A stretch of DNA of 64,000 bases from Streptomyces sp. CCM_MD2014 (GCF_000772045.1 NZ_CP009754.1:6200001-6264000), one strand, 5' to 3'. Counted from the first letter of the stretch, positions 1-8,490 are shown. Numbers and translations are program-made. The notes: a model not told the origin generated them from the letters alone.

Positions 1-32
1 TCGTGCTCGGCGTAGGGCTGGTCGCCTGACAT
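1..32 (-). CDS. Partial CDS, 5' end only (unknown product)
   Basis: An ATG (complement of 30-32) is preceded at a normal distance by AGGAG on the minus strand and opens a frame reading MSGDQPYAEH before the window ends. It begins about 15 bp after the stop of the DUF1906 gene at 47, so the two are probably one transcription unit. Only ten residues are visible, so no family can be assigned. The start is credible because of the ribosome binding site and spacing, but the call depends on the unseen remainder. Confidence 0.5.
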   Translation of the reverse strand, partial: MSGDQPYAEH

Positions 33-46
33 GTGCCGTACTCCTG

Positions 47-2275
47 TCAGAGGTTGCGGGAGATGGAGTTGTACTTCTCCATCACGTAGTAGAGCCCCAT
101 TCTCTTCTTGGCCTCCTCGTAGGCGACGTCGCCGGGACCCTGGTAGCGGCGCAGGACCTCGTAGATCTCCTGGTCCGTGTAGCCCAGGGTGGGCTGGCGC
201 AGGGCCGGTGAGTCGTCGTCGCCGCCGGGCTTGCCGTCGATGTCCCAGCGGTGGATCAGCGCGACGCTGGTCAGGGCGTACGTCTCGCTGTCGTACGCCT
301 GCTTCCACGCGTTGTACTTGTCCTCGTCCACCGACACGTCCCGGCGCGGCTGACCCGACCCGTACCCCTTGTCCAGCGCGTGGTTCCAGGCGCCGATGAG
401 GGTGACCGCGCGCTGCTTGGCGATGCCGGTGGAGGTGTCCCGGATGTACTGCCGGGTCGTGTTGAAGGCCAGGATGACCGCGGCCCAGGCCGCCTCGTCG
501 TCCGGGGAGATGTGCCGCATCTCCCAGTAGGCGGTGGTCTGGATCAGCGCCTTGCGCATGTTGTGCCGGTTCGACAGCTCCGTGATCAGGTCGTCGTGCG
601 CGGTGACGGTGCGCTCGAAGCACTTCCAGTGCTGGTACGACCGCAGTCCCCCGTCCAGGGGGAAGCCGAGCGACTCCATGTACTTGCCGACGTCGGTCTC
701 CATGGCCGTCGTGACGTCCGGGCTGAGACGGGTGTCGGGCTTGACGCCGCGGGGCGGGTCGAAGGACCCCTGACCGCTGTCCCGTCCGGAGGCGATGTTG
801 ACGTCGATGTTGATGGAGCCGCTGCCGGAGCCGACGGTCTTGGTGACGATCTGGTCGTACGCCCAGTTCGTGGGCAGCGGGTAACCGAAGTTCCCGGAGA
901 ACCCGGAGGACATGTCGGACACGAACGACGCCGACGCGTGCCCGGCGTCGGACACGCGCGTGCACACGTTGCGCGGGCCGTAGACGCCGACCGTGTACCG
1001 GTTGCCGTCGTCGCGCATCGCGTCCTCGATGCCCTTGAAGTGCGGCAGGACGTTGTCGGTGACCTCGTAGTCGTACGCGTCGAAGTCGACGGCGAAGAAG
1101 ATCCTGGTCCCGGACTTGAACCCGTGGTCGAGCGCGGCGTTGATCGCGGCCTGCCCCGCGGCGCGCCCCAGCGGGTAGCTGAAGTCGCTCGCGCCCCGGC
1201 CGAAGGTCTGGTAGATGGGGAAGCAGCGCATGCCCTCGTCGGCGATGGTCTGCAGCTCCCCGGACTGGATCTCCTTCTCGGGCACCGTGCCGCCGCCCGG
1301 GACCGGGTTGGTGAGGTAGCGCCCCACGATCGTGATCCCCTCCGCCTTGAGGGCCTTGGCCCGGTCGGGGGTGATCCGGGTGACGCCGTCGCAGGCGGCG
1401 CCCTTGCGGTCCTGGTCGCCGTACGACACCAGCAGCGACGCCCAGGTGGAGAAGTCGCCCTGCCCCGTCACCGGGAGCTTGGCGAACGACTGGAACGAGC
1501 GGACGGCGTCGGCGAGCGCCGAGGTGAAGGTGCCGCTGAACGACACCGGCCGCGCGTTGAGCAGCATGCCCGCGGTGAAGAGCTGCACCCAGGTGCCGGA
1601 CGACCCCACCGACAGCGTGTGCGCCTTGATCCCGGACTTGGTGCCCGGCCCGAAGTTTCCGTTGGCCACGCCGTCGGCCATGCCGATCGTGTACTGCACC
1701 GCGTAGAGCATGGCTGTGGCGACGGTCCGGGAGTGGTGTCCGTCGCAGGGCACGATGTAGAAGTCCCGGCGGTTGACGAACTCGCCGTTCATCCACTGCT
1801 GGACGGCCCTGATCTGCTCGGAGCCGCCGTTGACGGTGACGTACGGGTCCATGTTCAGCAGGCCCTTGAAGACCTTCGGAACCACGTCGCTGCCGGGGTA
1901 GGCGAAGTCGACACCCATGTCCGACTTCAGCGACAGCACCGAGTCCTGGACCCGCTCGCTGTACGTCCCGTCGATGCCGCCGCCGTCGTACCCCTTGCAG
2001 TACAGGCCGGCCTGCACGATCCGGACGATGTTCTCGGGGGCGCCCGAGGCGTGGATGCTCGGGTACTTCGACTGGAGCGTGGAGAGCGTCGTGGGGCCGA
2101 AGTTGTTCGACAGGCCGGAGATGCCCAGCTCGTACTGGAGCGCCCGGGTCAGGGCGTACATCACGGTCCAGCTCGTCTGGCCGTTCTCGTCGAGCTTCGA
2201 TATGCCCAGTTTGGCGCCGTCGTCATACGTGGTGTTGATGAACTGCTGCGCTGCGCGCACCATCTCGTCAGCCAT
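47..2275 (-). CDS. DUF1906 (glycoside-hydrolase-like) protein with peptidoglycan-binding-type repeats
   Basis: 742 aa. The first ~290 residues hold several peptidoglycan-binding-like helical repeats (for example GGIDGTYSERVQDSV near residue 100 and a LPVTGQGDFSTWASLL segment near 270). A DUF1906 domain follows at about 295-500, opening CDGVTRITPDRAKALK and containing FFAVDFDAYDYE and VGVYGPRN, as in the Rv2525c-like GH25-related fold. A ~200-residue helical C-terminal region resembles no family I recognise. Known members of the fold are thought to act on the cell wall, but catalysis is unproven. There is no signal peptide: the protein begins MADEMVRAAQQF. The start has GAGAGGAAG upstream. A second gene appears to follow at once. 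The domain call is fairly sure; substrate and location are not. Confidence 0.8.
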   Translation of the reverse strand: MADEMVRAAQQFINTTYDDGAKLGISKLDENGQTSWTVMYALTRALQYELGISGLSNNFGPTTLSTLQSKYPSIHASGAPENIVRIVQAGLYCKGYDGGGIDGTYSERVQDSVLSLKSDMGVDFAYPGSDVVPKVFKGLLNMDPYVTVNGGSEQIRAVQQWMNGEFVNRRDFYIVPCDGHHSRTVATAMLYAVQYTIGMADGVANGNFGPGTKSGIKAHTLSVGSSGTWVQLFTAGMLLNARPVSFSGTFTSALADAVRSFQSFAKLPVTGQGDFSTWASLLVSYGDQDRKGAACDGVTRITPDRAKALKAEGITIVGRYLTNPVPGGGTVPEKEIQSGELQTIADEGMRCFPIYQTFGRGASDFSYPLGRAAGQAAINAALDHGFKSGTRIFFAVDFDAYDYEVTDNVLPHFKGIEDAMRDDGNRYTVGVYGPRNVCTRVSDAGHASASFVSDMSSGFSGNFGYPLPTNWAYDQIVTKTVGSGSGSINIDVNIASGRDSGQGSFDPPRGVKPDTRLSPDVTTAMETDVGKYMESLGFPLDGGLRSYQHWKCFERTVTAHDDLITELSNRHNMRKALIQTTAYWEMRHISPDDEAAWAAVILAFNTTRQYIRDTSTGIAKQRAVTLIGAWNHALDKGYGSGQPRRDVSVDEDKYNAWKQAYDSETYALTSVALIHRWDIDGKPGGDDDSPALRQPTLGYTDQEIYEVLRRYQGPGDVAYEEAKKRMGLYYVMEKYNSISRNL

Positions 2276-2492
2276 GGGCCGGCTTCCTCTCGGACGGAGG
2301 GCGCCGCCACCCGAGCCCGAGTAAGGCCGTGCTCGACCGGCGCGGGTCGGGCAGAGGTGGTGCGTGCCCGCCGCGGTCGTGTGTCAGGGGGTGACCTGTT
2401 GCGAGTGCCTAAGGCGCACACACTTTAGGCACACGAAGATCACAAGGCCCAGGGTCCGGCTCATGGTTGGCGTAATTGCGCACGCCGACGCG
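2276..2492. other. Intergenic leader region with a small dyad
   Basis: This 217-bp gap lies upstream of the DUF1906 gene and downstream of the DUF397 gene. It contains a short inverted repeat, GTGCCTAA at 2405-2412 and TTAGGCAC at 2425-2432, in a locally AT-richer patch. It could be an operator for the DUF1906 promoter. I see no reading frame with Streptomyces-like codon bias and no U-tract terminator here. Confidence 0.4.
2405..2432. promoter_or_regulatory. 8-bp inverted repeat, possible operator
   Basis: GTGCCTAA and TTAGGCAC are perfect inverted arms separated by 12 bp, about 130 bp upstream of the DUF1906 start. The arms and spacing resemble a regulator site more than a GC-rich terminator hairpin. 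No regulator can be named. Confidence 0.3.
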
Positions 2493-2696
2493 TCACTTGT
2501 GGGTGGCGCGGGCCCAGCCGACGAAGGTGGTGAAGGCGGCGGGGGTGAGGGTGAGGGTCGGTCCCGCCGGGGTTTTGGAGTCGCGTACGGCGACGGTGGC
2601 GGGCAGTTCGCCCACTTCGACGCAATTGCCGCCCTGGTCGCTGCTGTAGCTGGACTTACGCCACTGGATCCCCGTCAGAGTCGCGTTGCTCTCCAT
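2493..2696 (-). CDS. DUF397 domain protein (partner of Scr1-like regulator)
   Basis: 67 aa. The sequence carries the DUF397 hallmarks: WRKSSYSSDQGGNCVEV near residues 12-28 and VAVRDSKTP near 36-44, then a C-terminal AFTTFVGWAR stretch. DUF397 proteins in Streptomyces are usually encoded right after an Scr1/DUF5753 helix-turn-helix regulator and are described as toxin-antitoxin-like or regulatory partners (the Scr2 type). Here the start lies 41 bp inside the 3' end of the regulator gene, so translation is probably coupled. Family assignment is confident; the molecular role is not established for this copy. Confidence 0.9.
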   Translation of the reverse strand: MESNATLTGIQWRKSSYSSDQGGNCVEVGELPATVAVRDSKTPAGPTLTLTPAAFTTFVGWARATHK

Positions 2697-3504
2697 AGCG
2701 TTCCTCCATCAAGCGCCGGATCAGCTCCGCCGAGTCTCTGAGGGAGAGCGCGGATGCCTGGAGATGATCGTATCGGAGCGAGCAGTTCTTGACGGTGCTC
2801 GGGTTTGCGGTCGGATGCGCGCTGCCGTACCCCTCGGTGTAGATGATGGGCGGGTCGCCCGCGAAGCGATAGACGTCGAATGAGCCGGTGAGTCCCGCGT
2901 GTGCGCCCGCGGAGTAGGGCAGGATCTGGATGTTGATGCGCGGGTTGGTTTCGAAGGCCAACAGGTGGGCCAGTTGCTCCCGCATGGTCTCCCGGCCACC
3001 CATTTCCTGGCGCAGCGCGCACTCGCTGAGCACGGCCCAGAAGACCGGCGGTTCGTCCTTCTCGAAGATCTTCTGGCGTGCGATGCGCACCGATGTCCGG
3101 TCGTCGAGGTTGCTCTGGTCCAGCGCTCCGAGGACCGCACGCGCGTAGGCCTCGGTCTGGAGGAGGCCGTGGACCATGTGCGTGTCGAACGAGTAGATCT
3201 CAGTGGCCCGGGCCTGCAACTCCGCCACCTGTTGGAACCAGGCCGGTACCTGACTGCGCATCACCAGGTCGACGAGTCGGGACAGTAACCCTCCCGTCCC
3301 CAGCGCCGCGTCGACCCGTTCGCTGAACTCCGGCGTCGGCAGTTTCCGGGCCGTCTCGATCTGGCCGACCAGCGAGCCGGTGTAGTTGACGATGTCACCG
3401 AGCTGCCGTTGGGTCAGCCCGGCGGCCTCCCGGTGGCGGCGCAGCTCGAAGCCGTAGTAGTCGAGCGGCGAGGCGCCCGGGTCAAGGACGTTGATGTGGG
3501 TCAC
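2656..3504 (-). CDS. Scr1-family helix-turn-helix regulator (HTH + DUF5753)
   Basis: 282 aa from a GTG at 3504, chosen because AAAGGGGG lies 7-8 nt upstream and the protein then begins VTHINVLDPGASPLDYYG. Residues about 15-70 form an XRE-type HTH (LRRHREAAGLTQRQLGDIVNY). The rest is the DUF5753-like effector region (ATEIYSFDTHMVHGLLQTEAYARAV, then FDVYRFAGDPPIIYTEG). The family contains Scr1, which pairs with DUF397 proteins and affects development and secondary metabolism in Streptomyces. It overlaps its DUF397 partner by 41 bp and is divergent from the ATP-binding protein at 3598, sharing a ~90-bp promoter region. Confidence 0.9.
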   Translation of the reverse strand: MTHINVLDPGASPLDYYGFELRRHREAAGLTQRQLGDIVNYTGSLVGQIETARKLPTPEFSERVDAALGTGGLLSRLVDLVMRSQVPAWFQQVAELQARATEIYSFDTHMVHGLLQTEAYARAVLGALDQSNLDDRTSVRIARQKIFEKDEPPVFWAVLSECALRQEMGGRETMREQLAHLLAFETNPRINIQILPYSAGAHAGLTGSFDVYRFAGDPPIIYTEGYGSAHPTANPSTVKNCSLRYDHLQASALSLRDSAELIRRLMEERYGEQRDSDGDPVA

Positions 3505-3597
3505 GCACAGCCCCCTTTGCGCACAACTCGATCCACTGGGGCACCGGTTGTATCCGTTCCGTAGCCCACGGTAGTCGTCCGACGTCAGGCTCGTGCC

Positions 3598-4032
3598 GTG
3601 AACGAATACTTTCCCTCGGTCCTCGTGGGCCACCCCGTGGCGGACCGGTACCGGATGAGCTTCACCGCCGGCGCGCACTCGGCGGGGCACGTCCGCCGCA
3701 TCGTCCGCTCGTACCTGCGCGAGTGGGATCTCGCCGAGCTGGCCGACGCGGTGGAACTCGGCGTCACCGAGCTGCTGGCGAACGTCGTACGCCATGTCCC
3801 CAACCGGCGCTGCACGGTGCTGTTGCTGCGGCAGGCGGACGCGGTCCGCGTGGAGGTGGCCGACGGGAGCCCCCGGCAGCCCGTACCGTCCGCGTGGGTG
3901 AGCGACGACGCGGAGGGCGGCCGGGGGCTGGTGCTGCTGGAGGCGGTGGCCGACAAGTGGGGTGTGGGGCCGGGGCCCGGGGGTGGCAAGACCGTGTGGT
4001 TCGAGTGCGGGGCCGGGCCCGTATCGGCCTAG
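3598..4032 (+). CDS. ATP-binding protein, RsbW/anti-sigma-factor-like (HATPase_c_2)
   Basis: 144 aa. It has the Bergerat ATP-binding fold typical of actinomycete RsbW-like kinases: an N-box near ELGVTELLANVVRHV (residues 58-72), a VEVADGSPRQP segment (G1-like, ~87-97) and GGRGLVLLEAVAD (~108-120) as the lid. These proteins bind or phosphorylate anti-sigma antagonists, and Streptomyces has many beside Scr1/DUF397 genes. Start is GTG. The stop overlaps the convergent isochorismatase stop by 4 bp. The partner sigma factor or antagonist is not in the window. Confidence 0.87.
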   Translation: MNEYFPSVLVGHPVADRYRMSFTAGAHSAGHVRRIVRSYLREWDLAELADAVELGVTELLANVVRHVPNRRCTVLLLRQADAVRVEVADGSPRQPVPSAWVSDDAEGGRGLVLLEAVADKWGVGPGPGGGKTVWFECGAGPVSA

Positions 4033-4619
4033 GTCAGGGACTCCTGCGTCGGTACGACGACCCCGTACATGTCGGCGACGGTGGCGAGGGCGCCGTAGTG
4101 CACCTGGCGGGCGTCGAGTTCGGTGTCCGCCACCGGCAGGGCGCGGGTGGCGCAGGCGTCGGCGACGACCGTGGGGCGGTTGCCGCGCAGGAAGGCGCCC
4201 TGGGCGGTGAAGGCGACGCACATGTGCGTCATGAAGCCGATGACGACGACGTCGTTGTTGCCGGCCGCGTCGACGTGCTCCCCCAGATCGGTGCCGTAGA
4301 AGGAGTCCGGCGCCTTCTTGGTGACGACGGGTTCGCCGTCGACCGGCGCGACGCTGGGGTGGATCTGCCCGATCTCGGCCCCGAGGTCGTACGGGGAGCC
4401 CTCGCCGCCGTCGTGGACGACGTGGACGACCTTGGCGCCCTCCCGGCGGGCGCGGGCGAGCAGCCGGGCGCCCGCGTCGAGCGCGGCCTGCCAGCCGTCG
4501 AGTTCCATCACACCGGTCGTGTAGGTGTTCTGGTAGTCGACGAGGACGAGGGTGGAGCCGGCGAGCTTGGCGGGGGTGTCGTCGAGTCCGCTGAGGCGGC
4601 GCAAAGTGGTCCTGGGCAC
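4029..4619 (-). CDS. Isochorismatase-family cysteine hydrolase
   Basis: 196 aa from a GTG at 4619, 5 nt after AAGGAG (an ATG 15 bp upstream lacks this spacing). The cysteine-hydrolase triad is visible: Asp in LVLVDYQNTY (~residue 27), Lys in VVTKKAPDSFYGT (~100) and Cys in GFMTHMCVAFTAQGA (~133). Members hydrolyse small amides or isochorismate-type substrates (nicotinamidase-like). The divergent neighbour is a GlxA-type regulator with a DJ-1/PfpI domain, a common arrangement in which the regulator controls the hydrolase. Substrate unknown. Confidence 0.9.
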   Translation of the reverse strand: MPRTTLRRLSGLDDTPAKLAGSTLVLVDYQNTYTTGVMELDGWQAALDAGARLLARARREGAKVVHVVHDGGEGSPYDLGAEIGQIHPSVAPVDGEPVVTKKAPDSFYGTDLGEHVDAAGNNDVVVIGFMTHMCVAFTAQGAFLRGNRPTVVADACATRALPVADTELDARQVHYGALATVADMYGVVVPTQESLT

Positions 4620-4744
4620 GGTGGCTCCTTGCATCGGGAAGGTCGATGGCCTGTTCCTACGACGCTAGGTCCCGCCCGGTGATGTCGGCAATGTCGTCTA
4701 ACCTGCAGATACCGACATGGCCGTGCGACCCCCCGGGAGGGACC

Positions 4745-5746
4745 GTGAACCCCGCCGGACGACTGATCGTCGTCGTGCTCTTCGAGGGCGTCGACCTGCT
4801 CGACGTCACCGGGCCGCCGGAGGTGTTCTCCCTCGCGCGGCGCGAGACGGAGGACGCGGCGGGTTACGAGGTGCTGCTCGCCGCCGCGACCACCGGCCCG
4901 GTCACCACCTCGGCCGGTGTCCGGGTCCTGCCCGACGTCACCTTCGACGGCCTGTCCGGGCGGCGCATCGACACCCTGATCGTGCCCGGCGCGGTCGAGG
5001 TCGACGGCCGGCGGCGGGTCCGGGCGCTCACCGACCCCGTCGTGGTGGAGTGGGTGGGACGGCTCGCGGAACGGACCCGGCGGGTCACCTCCGTCTGCGT
5101 CGGAGCGCATGTCCTCGCCGCCGCCGGGTTGCTCGACGGCAAGCGCGCCACCACGCACTGGTCGACCGCGCGGCAGCTCGCCGACGAGCATCCGGCGGTC
5201 GAGGTCGACGCCGACCCGATCTTCATCCGCGACGGCGACGTGTGGACCGGCGCGGGCATCAGCTCGTGCCTCGACCTCTCGCTCGCCCTGGTCGCCGACG
5301 ATCTCGGCGAGGCGGTGGCGCTGCGGGTGGCCCGGCAGCTCGTGATGTACCTGAAACGGCCCAGCGGGCAGAGCCAGTTCAGCGTACCGCTGGAGCAGGT
5401 CGCCACGACCCGGCGCGTCGAGGACCTCCGTCACCACATCATGCGCCACATCGCCGAACCGCTCACCGTCGCCGACCTCGCGGCCCACGCCCACGTCAGT
5501 GACCGGCAGCTCACCCGCATCTTCAAGACCGAACTCGGCACGACCCCGTACGCGTACGTCGAGTCGGCGCGCGTGGAAGTGGCCCGCCAGCAGCTGGAAT
5601 CCACCGATGCCACCCTGGAACGCGTCGCCTCCGCCTGCGGTTTCGGCACCGTCGACACCCTGGTCAGGGCCTTCCGGCGCAGGCTGGACACGACACCGAC
5701 CGAGTACCGTCGCCGCTTCCGGACGGTCGTGAGCACCCACAGCTAG
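4745..5746 (+). CDS. GlxA-family transcriptional regulator (DJ-1/PfpI + AraC HTH)
   Basis: 333 aa from the GTG at 4745, which has GGGAGGG 3-9 nt upstream; an upstream ATG at 4646 would add 33 unlikely residues. Residues ~5-170 are a DJ-1/PfpI-like amidotransferase-type domain (VVVLFEGVDLLDVTGPPEVF, VTSVCVGAHVLAAAGLLDG with the nucleophile-elbow Cys). Residues ~225-325 are the AraC double HTH (VADLAAHAHVSDRQLTRIFK ... LERVASACGFG). It is divergent from the isochorismatase gene and likely regulates it. Its 3' end overlaps the convergent MFS frame by about 80 bp. Confidence 0.92.
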   Translation: MNPAGRLIVVVLFEGVDLLDVTGPPEVFSLARRETEDAAGYEVLLAAATTGPVTTSAGVRVLPDVTFDGLSGRRIDTLIVPGAVEVDGRRRVRALTDPVVVEWVGRLAERTRRVTSVCVGAHVLAAAGLLDGKRATTHWSTARQLADEHPAVEVDADPIFIRDGDVWTGAGISSCLDLSLALVADDLGEAVALRVARQLVMYLKRPSGQSQFSVPLEQVATTRRVEDLRHHIMRHIAEPLTVADLAAHAHVSDRQLTRIFKTELGTTPYAYVESARVEVARQQLESTDATLERVASACGFGTVDTLVRAFRRRLDTTPTEYRRRFRTVVSTHS

Positions 5747-6975
5747 GCCTGCCTCGCGCGGCACGCCACCACAGGAGGGTGGGGACGGCGCTCAGCGTCA
5801 TGCCGGACGCGCCGATCCACAGGGTCCCGGTCGCGCCGAACGCGGAACCCGAGGCTCCGCCCAGGAGGCCGCCGAGCGGAACGCCGCCCGAGGAGACGAA
5901 CCGGGCCGTCGCCGCCATGCGGCCCAGGAGCCGGTCCGGGGTGAGGGACTGCTGGAGGCTGGACTGGGCCACCATGCGGACCACGCCGCCCAGGGAGAGC
6001 GCGGCGAGTCCGACGGCACCGGCGTACAGGGTCCAGCCGGGGCGGGCCAGCGGCATGAGCACGGTCAGGGGGCACGTGGCCAGCGTGGCCAGCCAGATGA
6101 CCGGGCGCTGTCCGACCCGCCGCGCCAGCGTGGTGGCCGTCAACGCGCCCAGCAGGGCGCCGCACCCCATGCCCGACAGGACGAGTCCGATGCCGAAGGG
6201 CCCCAGGCCCAGGGTGCGCTCCAGGAAGACCAGCAGCATCGTCTGGTACATGACCAGGGAGAGGTTGAACAGCGCGTCCGAGAACATGATCGCGCGCAGG
6301 GCGGGATGGTGGAGGACGAAGCGCAGCCCCTCCGCGATCTCCGACCTGAGGCGAGGCCTCTCCGGCACATGATCCGGCTTCTCCTCCCGCCTGCGGATCG
6401 TGGCCGCGAAGAGACCGGACAGGGTCATACCGACCGAACCGGCCAGGAGCGTGGCCGGGGCCCCCGCCAGGCCGACCAGCGGGCCCGCCACCGCCGGGCC
6501 GCCGATGCTGGTCACCGAGCGGACCGCCGAGAGCTTCGCGTTCCCCCCCCACCAGGTTCCCTCGTCCCACCAGGTGCGGCAGGTAGCTGACGTACGCGAC
6601 GTCGAAGAACACGGTCAGCACCCCGTGCAGCAGGGCGACGGCGTACAGCAGCCGGATGCCGAGCAGGCCGGCCCACCAGGCGAGCGGAATCGTCAGGAGG
6701 GCCGCCGCGCGCAGGAGGTCGGTGCCGATCAGTACGGACCTCTTCCGCATCCGGTCGACCCACGCCCCGGCGGGCAGCCCGACCAGCAGCGAGCCCGCCG
6801 TGGTCGTCGCGGTCAGCAGCCCGACCTGGAACTCGTCGGCGTGCAGGGTCGCGATCGCCACCAGCGGCAACGTCAGGAAGATGATCCGGTCGCCGAGCTG
6901 CCCGAGTGCGGTGGCGGCGAAGAGGCGCCCGAAGTCCGGGTCGCCGAGGAGTCCGAACCGGGGGGACCTGGGCAT
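5664..6975 (-). pseudogene. MFS exporter, interrupted by a frameshift at a run of 8 C
   Basis: Two frames together make one ~430-aa major facilitator protein. The N-terminal part starts at ATG 6975 (MPRSPRFGLLGDPDFGRLFA), with VGLLTATTTAGSLLVGLPAG and membrane helices. It runs to LVGRGNLVGGE, where the frame is lost. The C-terminal part continues in another frame from SVTSIGGPAVAGPLVGLAG to the end. The break coincides with eight consecutive C at 6543-6550; seven would restore VGGNAKLSAV and a continuous MFS protein. It starts 3 bp after the GntR gene stop, so it is the effector gene of that regulator. The downstream end overruns the GlxA gene by ~80 bp. It may be a real mutation, phase-variable slippage or a sequencing error. 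Confidence 0.8.
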
Positions 6976-6977
6976 CC

Positions 6978-7757
6978 CTAGCGACCCGGGACGGTGGGGA
7001 CGGGGCGGTCCACGCCGAACTCGTAGACCACCTCCCGGTACCGGTCCGGAACGACCATGTCGGCGGTCTCGACCGGGCGCCGACCGGTGTCGTACATGGT
7101 CCGCTCGATCAGGAGGACGAGGTCCCCCGGGCCGATGCCGAGCAGGTTCGCCTGCTCCCGGGTGGCGCGGGCCGGGCGCGGCACCTCGACGACCGTCTCG
7201 ACGACGATGCCGAGGGAGCCCATGCGCTCGACCACCCCTCGGCCCGCGAGGTGCCCCGCCTCCGGCAGCACGACCGCCGTCCCCTCCGTGCGGGCCAGGG
7301 GCTCCCAGGACTCGGAGAGCTGGACCGGTTGCCCACCGGCCAGGAACTCGTACCGCGTGGTGACACAGGGGTCGCCGGGCGCGATGCCCAGCCGCTCGGC
7401 GATGGCCTCCGGCGCGGGGACGCCCACCCGGCTGTCCGCGTCCCAGGAGTCGGCCCTGCCCCGCTCCCGCGCCTCGGCGCCGCGAGGGCGCCCGCCCGTC
7501 CGCTCCCGGTGCCGCGAGCGGACCAGACGCAGGCGCTCGCGGGGGCTGCGGACGTACGTGCCCGAACCCGCACGCCCTTCGAGGAGCCCGTCGACGACCA
7601 GCAGGTCCACGGCCCGCTGCACGACGTTGCGCCCGACGCCGTACTCCTCGGCGAGCCGCGCCCGCGACGGCAGCCGCGCCCCGACCTCCCACTCTCCGGC
7701 GAGAACCCGCGTCCGCAGCACGTCGGCCAGCGCGAGGTAGGGCGCCTGACGGGGCAT
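6978..7757 (-). CDS. GntR-family regulator with UTRA ligand-binding domain
   Basis: 259 aa. Residues ~5-75 form the GntR winged helix (LADVLRTRVLAGEWEVGARLP ... YGVGRNVVQRAVDLLVVDGLLEG). The remainder is a UTRA domain of the HutC/FarR kind, with the VTTRYEFLAGGQPVQLSESW and LLLIERTMYDTGRRPVETADM-type strands. Start ATG follows GGAGG by 7 nt. Its stop is 3 bp from the start of the frameshifted MFS gene, suggesting that it controls that exporter together with its own synthesis. Direct repeats at 7799-7830 in the leader are candidate operator half sites. Inducer unknown. Confidence 0.92.
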   Translation of the reverse strand: MPRQAPYLALADVLRTRVLAGEWEVGARLPSRARLAEEYGVGRNVVQRAVDLLVVDGLLEGRAGSGTYVRSPRERLRLVRSRHRERTGGRPRGAEARERGRADSWDADSRVGVPAPEAIAERLGIAPGDPCVTTRYEFLAGGQPVQLSESWEPLARTEGTAVVLPEAGHLAGRGVVERMGSLGIVVETVVEVPRPARATREQANLLGIGPGDLVLLIERTMYDTGRRPVETADMVVPDRYREVVYEFGVDRPVPTVPGR

Positions 7758-7798
7758 GGGTGGACCTCCGGTCGCTTCCGGTCGTTTCGGGGATGCCG

Positions 7799-7830
7799 GA
7801 AAGCTACTGCACCGGCCGAAAGCTGATGCA
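7799..7830. promoter_or_regulatory. 13-bp direct repeats upstream of gntR, possible operator
   Basis: GAAAGCTACTGCA (7799-7811) and GAAAGCTGATGCA (7818-7830) are two near-identical units with a 19-bp period, about 45-75 bp before the GntR start. The placement fits autoregulation. The same stretch probably contains the gntR promoter. Binding is inferred only. Confidence 0.35.
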
Positions 7831-7866
7831 GCAGCAATCCGCTCGAACCGCCGACACCGGACACAC

Positions 7867-7906
7867 GAAGGCGGCGGCCCCCGGGGATCAGGGGGCCGCC
7901 GCCTTC
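7867..7906 (-). terminator. Strong hairpin terminator
   Basis: A perfect 16-bp inverted repeat: the arms run 7867-7882 and 7891-7906 around an 8-nt loop GGGGATCA. It lies 28 bp after the stop of the transglycosylase-like gene. There is no long U-tract, as is usual in Streptomyces. Confidence 0.85.
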
Positions 7907-7934
7907 GGTACGGGGGAGCGGGGTGAGGGCCGGG

Positions 7935-8348
7935 TCAGTACCAGCCGTTGGCCTGCCAGAAGCTCCAGGCGCCGCAGGCGCTGCCGTAGCGGTCCTTCAT
8001 GTAGTCAAGGCCCCACTCGATCTGGGTGGCCGCGTTGGTCTTCCAGTCGTCGCCCGCCGAGGCCATCTTCGAGCCCGGCAGGGCCTGGACCAGGCCGTAC
8101 GCGCCGCTGGAGGCGTTGGTGGCGTGGATGTCCCAGTCGCTCTCGTGGTCGACGATCTTCGAGAAGCACCGGAACTCGGCCGAGTCACCGATCATCTTCT
8201 TCGCGGTCGCCTGCGCCGAGGAGGCCGGCGTCGCGGCCTGGGCGGGCCCGGCGGCGATCAGCGAGCCGCAGGTGGCCGCGGCCAGGGCGGCACCCGCGAG
8301 GGCCTTCTTCGGGGTGGCGACGGAACGGAGGAGGGAAGCGGCGGTCAA
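7935..8348 (-). CDS. Small secreted lytic-transglycosylase-like protein
   Basis: About 137 aa from a TTG at 8348, preferred because AGAAAGG lies upstream at a good distance and translation then opens directly with a signal peptide (LTAASLLRSVATPKK, hydrophobic core, AQA cleavage near residue 38). An in-frame ATG at 8399 would add 17 residues. The mature part has an SLT-like core: FRCFSKIVDHESDWDIHA with the putative catalytic Glu, then SSGAYGLVQALPGSKMA, IEWGLDYMKDRYGSACGAWSFW and the terminal NGWY, as in Streptomyces transglycosylase-domain exoproteins. It probably trims peptidoglycan outside the cell. The leader carries three direct repeats (8375-8433) and the gene ends in a strong terminator. 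Confidence 0.85.
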   Translation of the reverse strand: MTAASLLRSVATPKKALAGAALAAATCGSLIAAGPAQAATPASSAQATAKKMIGDSAEFRCFSKIVDHESDWDIHATNASSGAYGLVQALPGSKMASAGDDWKTNAATQIEWGLDYMKDRYGSACGAWSFWQANGWY

Positions 8349-8374
8349 CGGAGGGCCTTTCTTCGGGGACAGGG

Positions 8375-8433
8375 GCGTCGGCGCACACCGGCCCGGCATG
8401 CGTCGGCGCCGCTGCCCGGGAGGGCGTCGGCGC
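8375..8433. repeat. Three 10-bp direct repeats in the transglycosylase leader
   Basis: GCGTCGGCGC occurs at 8375-8384, 8400-8409 and 8424-8433 (spacings 25 and 24 bp), just upstream of the transglycosylase start. Regular helical-scale spacing suggests a protein-binding array or a structured 5' leader RNA. No known riboswitch consensus was recognised. Confidence 0.5.
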
Positions 8434-8490
8434 CTGACGACCGGTTCAGAGAAGCAGGCGGGCCGGTCGTCCGCAATCGTCCCTTTTGCT

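Noticed and set aside
251..2428. Very long open frame on the plus strand opposite the DUF1906 gene
   Set aside because: Val/Arg/Asp-rich antisense product of high third-position GC; no family motif, no ribosome binding site, and the minus-strand frame has clear domains.
2656..4221. Regulator gene extended to 521 codons
   Set aside because: The extension crosses the divergent ATP-binding gene and promoter region; GTG 3504 with AAAGGGGG is the natural start.
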